Assembly (NCBI GenBank): GCA_900660155.1
Contig: CABFPE010000114.1
Span: 1,269,809-1,333,808, forward strand
Reading direction: 5' to 3'
Source: Hofstenia miamia
Lineage: Eukaryota; Xenacoelomorpha; Acoela; Hofsteniidae
Length of the DNA stretch: 64,000 nucleotides
The number at the start of each line of letters is the position of its first letter. Within the stretch, counting starts at the first letter, position 1. Position numbers and translations under genes: made by a program. The notes under the pieces were generated by a model. It saw only the letters and a program-made list of their open reading frames with translations. It was not told where the DNA came from and did no database searches. Below are positions 60,326 through 64,000 of this stretch, piece by piece.

Positions 60326-61104
60326 TGTAGAGTCACTTGGGGAAACATGCCCATTCTTATTTTCAATTATGTTATTCTGATTTATTTTAGTGAAGTCAGT
60401 ATGATGTAGTTATTTTTTAGCTTAATTCATGAAGCTAAGGTATGGTCCCCTTACTTGGTGCAAACATGTTATTGTTGCTCAATTTAATTTGAGTAGGAAA
60501 ACATTATATTTGATATTCCATTGTAAATAAAGACAGGTAATCATTGTTAGTTTGTGTAAATATGAGAACCTATGTAGAGAAAAAGCTATTGACTTTATCT
60601 CACTAAAACTGTTTTTGCTTTTATTTACCATTATTTATATTTAACCTGATTTTGGTTATGATAACTGAGTAAGTTTCTGGCAACAATTTGGGAGTCACTC
60701 TTCTATGCTGGGGACAATGATCTAGTTCTCAGACAATTAGCAGCCTAAATCATGGACTGCATTAAGTTATGGATAGGGCTATGTGTTGATATAATAAACA
60801 ATTTAGATGATTATTGTTGATTGAGCTAGAAAATAAAAAGTGAGACAGATAGGGTAGCACCTTTTCAAGCAAGTTTACAAACCTCTCTTCTTAGATATCA
60901 CTCTGGCTTAAAGCCATACAAATCAGTGATCCCTGATGTTTTCTTTCTAAACAAGTACTAGATACCTGGATGAATTACTGATGTTTTGCTATTTGTTTAT
61001 TTATCACTAGAATCAGGGCTGTTATGAGATGGTCACTCTTACAACCTTCTGCCATGACATTAATTTCCCCAGTGCTGTTCTAGTTCCCAGCCCCTGATTC
61101 TACA
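60326..61104 (+). repeat. LTR type B, full copy
   Basis: It is 779 bp with ends TGTAGAGTCA and TGATTCTACA, inverted repeats with one mismatch. This is the best-defined type B LTR in the window. Confidence 0.85.
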
Positions 61105-61123
61105 TGGTGACCCTGACATGATC
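61105..61123 (+). other. Primer-binding site, tRNA-Trp-like
   Basis: TGGTGACCCTGACATGATC agrees with the tRNA-Trp complement TGGTGACCCCGACGTGATT at 16 of 19 bases. Two of the three differences are C-to-T or G-to-A changes at CpG sites. Confidence 0.65.
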
Positions 61124-62514
61124 CTGAACTGCCACCCAATGTTCTTAACTAGTTTGTTATGGTTCTTTTATTTTTATTCTATTTTGTTCTCTTTGTTGTT
61201 GTATGTTGGATATATTACCAATTACTACTGTACCTGTACCAATTAATTGCTGCTGCTGTTCTAGCAACCATTGTTGTTACCTGAGTTTGAAGTGCTCCCA
61301 AATTGTGATGGATTTTTCTGAAAGATCTTGTTTTCTTTATTTTTGTGTTATACTAGTTTTACACTATGTATTCTAGTAATACTGCTGTGTGTCCTCCTAT
61401 TGGGACTCCCTTGTGGAGCATCCCCTGTACAAGTACTTGTAGCCAGAACATTACCCCTTGTACCATTGGATTGTTAGTGAATTTATCTTTACCCACTTCC
61501 CCAGTCAAACCTCTCTGGTGAATCACCAATGTATTCTCAATACCACTACTGCTCCACCAATTCCAGCCCATCCCTATAGAGACCCAATGCCATGGTTAGA
61601 TATACAGACATTGGAAATTGAAAATTTGAAAGAGTCATTGTCTCATCAAATGACAATGAGAATCAAAGCAAAAGGCGCATTGAATTCCTTCAAACAGAGC
61701 TAAACACTCAGCTTGTCAAATATCAATGTATGGAAAGAAAAATGCTAGAAGCAATTATGTCTTTAAAACTTCAAATTATCAAGCTTACTCCTTCAGCCAA
61801 TGTTCTGCCAGCAGCTACCTGTGATGAAGATGCCTCTTTGCCTAGTTCTTACAATTATTATACATGAGCTGTACTGGATAAAGTCTTAGACACCTTGAGG
61901 GAGAAGTTGACTTGTCAGTTGGCTCAAATGGTGTTTTCCCAATTCACAGAGTTTCTCCCTCTGCTCTTCACTGCTTCTGCTGCAACACCTAAGTCCGCCT
62001 CCTTGGCCATTTTGCTTGTAAATTGTAGTCTAATCAGAAAACATGCTATTTGATTTTGCATTGTAAACAAAGACAGGTAATAAGTGTTAGTATGTATAAA
62101 TATGAGAACCTATGTAGGGAAGTAGCAATTGACTTTATCTCAATCAAACTGTGTTTGCTTTTATTTACCATTATTTATATTTAACCTGATGTTGGTTATG
62201 ATAACTGTGAAAGTTTCTGGCAACAAGTTGGGAGTCATTCTTCTGTGCTGGGGACATTGATCTAGTTCTCAGACAGTTAGCAGCCCAAATCATGGACCAC
62301 ATTAAGTTATGGATAGGGTTATGTGTAGACATAATAAACCTTTTGTTCAAATTCAACATGAGCATGCACTTAAAATTGATTACACTGTGATGATATTATG
62401 TTGTTGGTTAGAACAAATGCATGGTAATTACATGCTATTATTAAGTGAGCTGAGAGATAAGAAATCAAAATGCTATAAAGTTAAATATTTTCACCAAGAG
62501 TTTGTTTTAATTGA

Positions 62515-63130
62515 GTAGCCATATTCATATTGATTTGCTAGCAGGTTCTGCTTTAATAATTTCTTAAACAAATTTAGAGAGGATGCACTTCTGACACAAG
62601 TAGGAAGAGTATTCCTCATTTTTGCTACATTAGTAATGAAGGCACCTTTACATTATCTATTATGGATTTTACCACTATTAATGCATTTCTTTGTATGCAG
62701 GTTGATTTTGGCATATCTACTTAAAGTGCTATTTGGTATTAAATTATGTATAAATTTGTACATATTTGTTAGGCATGTGTATTTTGTGTAATATAATGGT
62801 GATAATATAGATAATTGTTTTATTTTCTCACCCATTTGATATTTATCAACACTAAACATTGCAGAAATGCACCAGTTGAATACTCTATTTAATCTGTGTT
62901 GTTTATCTAAGCTAATATTGCATAGAAGTACACAAGCATAAGTGTAATGAGCAAGAACAAGAGCATCTACAATAACTTTACTTTCTGTAATTTTTCTGAT
63001 TTGTTTTAAATAGTTTGTGCCTGCAGATATTTTAACCTATTTTCTCTCAAAATAATCCATCAAAACTGAATTGTTGATCAATTTCAACACCCATGTACCA
63101 TACTGATTGCATGCTTTAATACCAGGGCCT
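62515..63130 (-). pseudogene. C-terminal part of a LINE reverse transcriptase
   Basis: On the minus strand the sequence reads through a Tyr/Trp-Met-Gly-Val-type strand (near 63090), a connection region, and a longest open piece at 62653-62859 with Tyr-Thr-Lys-Tyr-Thr-Cys-Leu. The end has Met-Arg-Asn-Thr-Leu-Pro and a Leu-Phe-Lys-Lys-Leu-Leu tail, as in the last 200 residues of Jockey/CR1-type RTs. Frames shift, so it is dead. The family may be the same as at 47375-48400, but the parts barely overlap. Confidence 0.65.
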
Positions 63131-64000
63131 TCTGCAGAGACTCTAATATGGATATCACTTGTATTGTGTTTAATTCCCTAATACACTTTTCACACACTTT
63201 TTTATCTGTTTCAAAAGTAAATAATCATAAAATTATCTATTTATGTGATACTTGTATGTTAGCAAAAACAAATTAAATGCATCGAATTTTTAAAATGAAA
63301 TAGCAGCATATTTGAAAAACAGAATGTAATCCTTTGCATGTAATGTATAGAATCCTAAAAACAAATTAGATTTTGTACATAGGTTAGCCAAGCAGTAGAA
63401 ATACATGGAATTGTTTATAGATGGGAAAATTAATCATTAGTCAAAAGCATATTATCAAAAAAACACAATGTAAACCCCTGATTAGTAAGGTAACAATGTG
63501 TATATTGACAAAAATGAGTGCAAACAAGATAAACATGCAATTTAAATTGGCACCAGATAAATAAAAGAGTTACTATAGAAAGTACATGTTTATGAATCAC
63601 TGTATAATAGCTAAATTGGCCCCTTTAGATATTGCAGAGCCACTAAAGAATGAGTCAGTAATTATATCACCACTAGATGCTCTTGGAACACCCCTGTCAA
63701 TATCCATCAATCAGCCATTACTTCATTTTGTGTAACTCCCAAAGTTTATCTTTAACTACTGTTGGGCTAGGATTAGCATTTTTCTAGTGAGTTCATGAAA
63801 TGCCTAGCACTGGTGTATGCAAGAAGGAGGACTGGTAGAATTTTCCACCAGGTTCTCAAGTATTGATTTTGATTCATTAAATACAATCACATTTTCAGGG
63901 TTTAGTTTTAAATAATTTCATGTGGATTCAGCCCAATTTGCTCACTCAATTTGACCATTAATATGTTTTCTTCCCTCAGAAAATGCCCCTAATGTCTAAA
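63131..64000 (+). other. Unassigned end of window
   Basis: It may contain more decayed LINE sequence on the minus strand. A short Trp-Asn-Tyr-Leu-Lys-Leu-Asn-Pro-Glu-Asn piece near 63900 resembles an RT palm/thumb joint, but the order and frames are not convincing. CpG is nearly absent. Confidence 0.3.

Larger units (their letters stand above)
60326..62500 (+). mobile_element. LTR / gag-start / LTR unit of the Ty3/gypsy family (copy E4)
   Basis: A full type B LTR (60326-61104) is followed by a tRNA-Trp-like primer site (61105-61123), a leader, the start of gag (61366 to about 62025) and then most of a second type B LTR (about 62030-62500). No pol is present. By eye the two LTRs agree at about 90% or a little more where they overlap. 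The same layout appears at 1-1607. Fossil, broken. Confidence 0.75.

Noticed and set aside
63600-64000. RT palm of a LINE on the minus strand at the window end
   Set aside because: A Leu-Lys-Leu-Asn-Pro piece is suggestive, but the expected catalytic motifs and their order are not found.

Overview
This is an AT-rich nuclear window from an animal, most likely an invertebrate whose phylum I cannot fix from the sequence. The host genes are metazoan in type and carry spliceosomal introns. The repeats are Ty3/gypsy LTR elements, a Penelope-like element, non-LTR (LINE) reverse transcriptases, Tc1-like transposons and small hAT-like non-autonomous elements. I see no bacterial operons, CRISPR array or rRNA.

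Layout. 1-21.7 kb is a bed of old LTR retroelements of one Ty3/gypsy lineage: a gag fragment, then a broken copy (about 710-6475), 4.5 kb of gene-free AT-rich sequence with a decayed tandem repeat, and a longer copy (11067-20407). That copy carries gag, protease, RT, RNase H, integrase and a large third open region (ORF3) before its 3' LTR. Part of ORF3 is repeated at 20409-21696 behind a one-base N join. 22-48 kb is the host part, with normal CpG content. It holds three genes, all on the plus strand: SNRPD1 (28730-29122), mitochondrial phenylalanyl-tRNA synthetase FARS2 (three exons, 34988-38877) and a TBC1D10-type RabGAP (at least two exons, 39262-44073). Small DNA transposons lie between and inside them. 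47.4-53.6 kb holds a decayed LINE, a Penelope-like RT cut by a 900-base gap, a 313-bp hAT-like element and a Tc1 deletion derivative. 53.6-62.5 kb is again LTR retroelement: a diverged copy with about 800-bp LTRs that also carries ORF3, then a short LTR/gag-start/LTR unit. A LINE tail follows.

How the genes relate. SmD1 is a core spliceosomal protein, FARS2 charges mitochondrial tRNA-Phe, and the TBC protein switches off Rab GTPases. They share no pathway and look like ordinary neighbours. FARS2 and the TBC gene lie head to tail with less than 400 bp between them.

Main points of interest: a third open region conserved between two diverged Ty3/gypsy copies, with no envelope-like features that I can see; a sharp contrast in CpG content between retroelement beds and gene core; a GC-AG intron in the TBC gene; several terminal-inverted-repeat elements with clear 8-bp target duplications; and a near-perfect inverted duplication at the start of the Penelope-like element. 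All identities are by-eye estimates.
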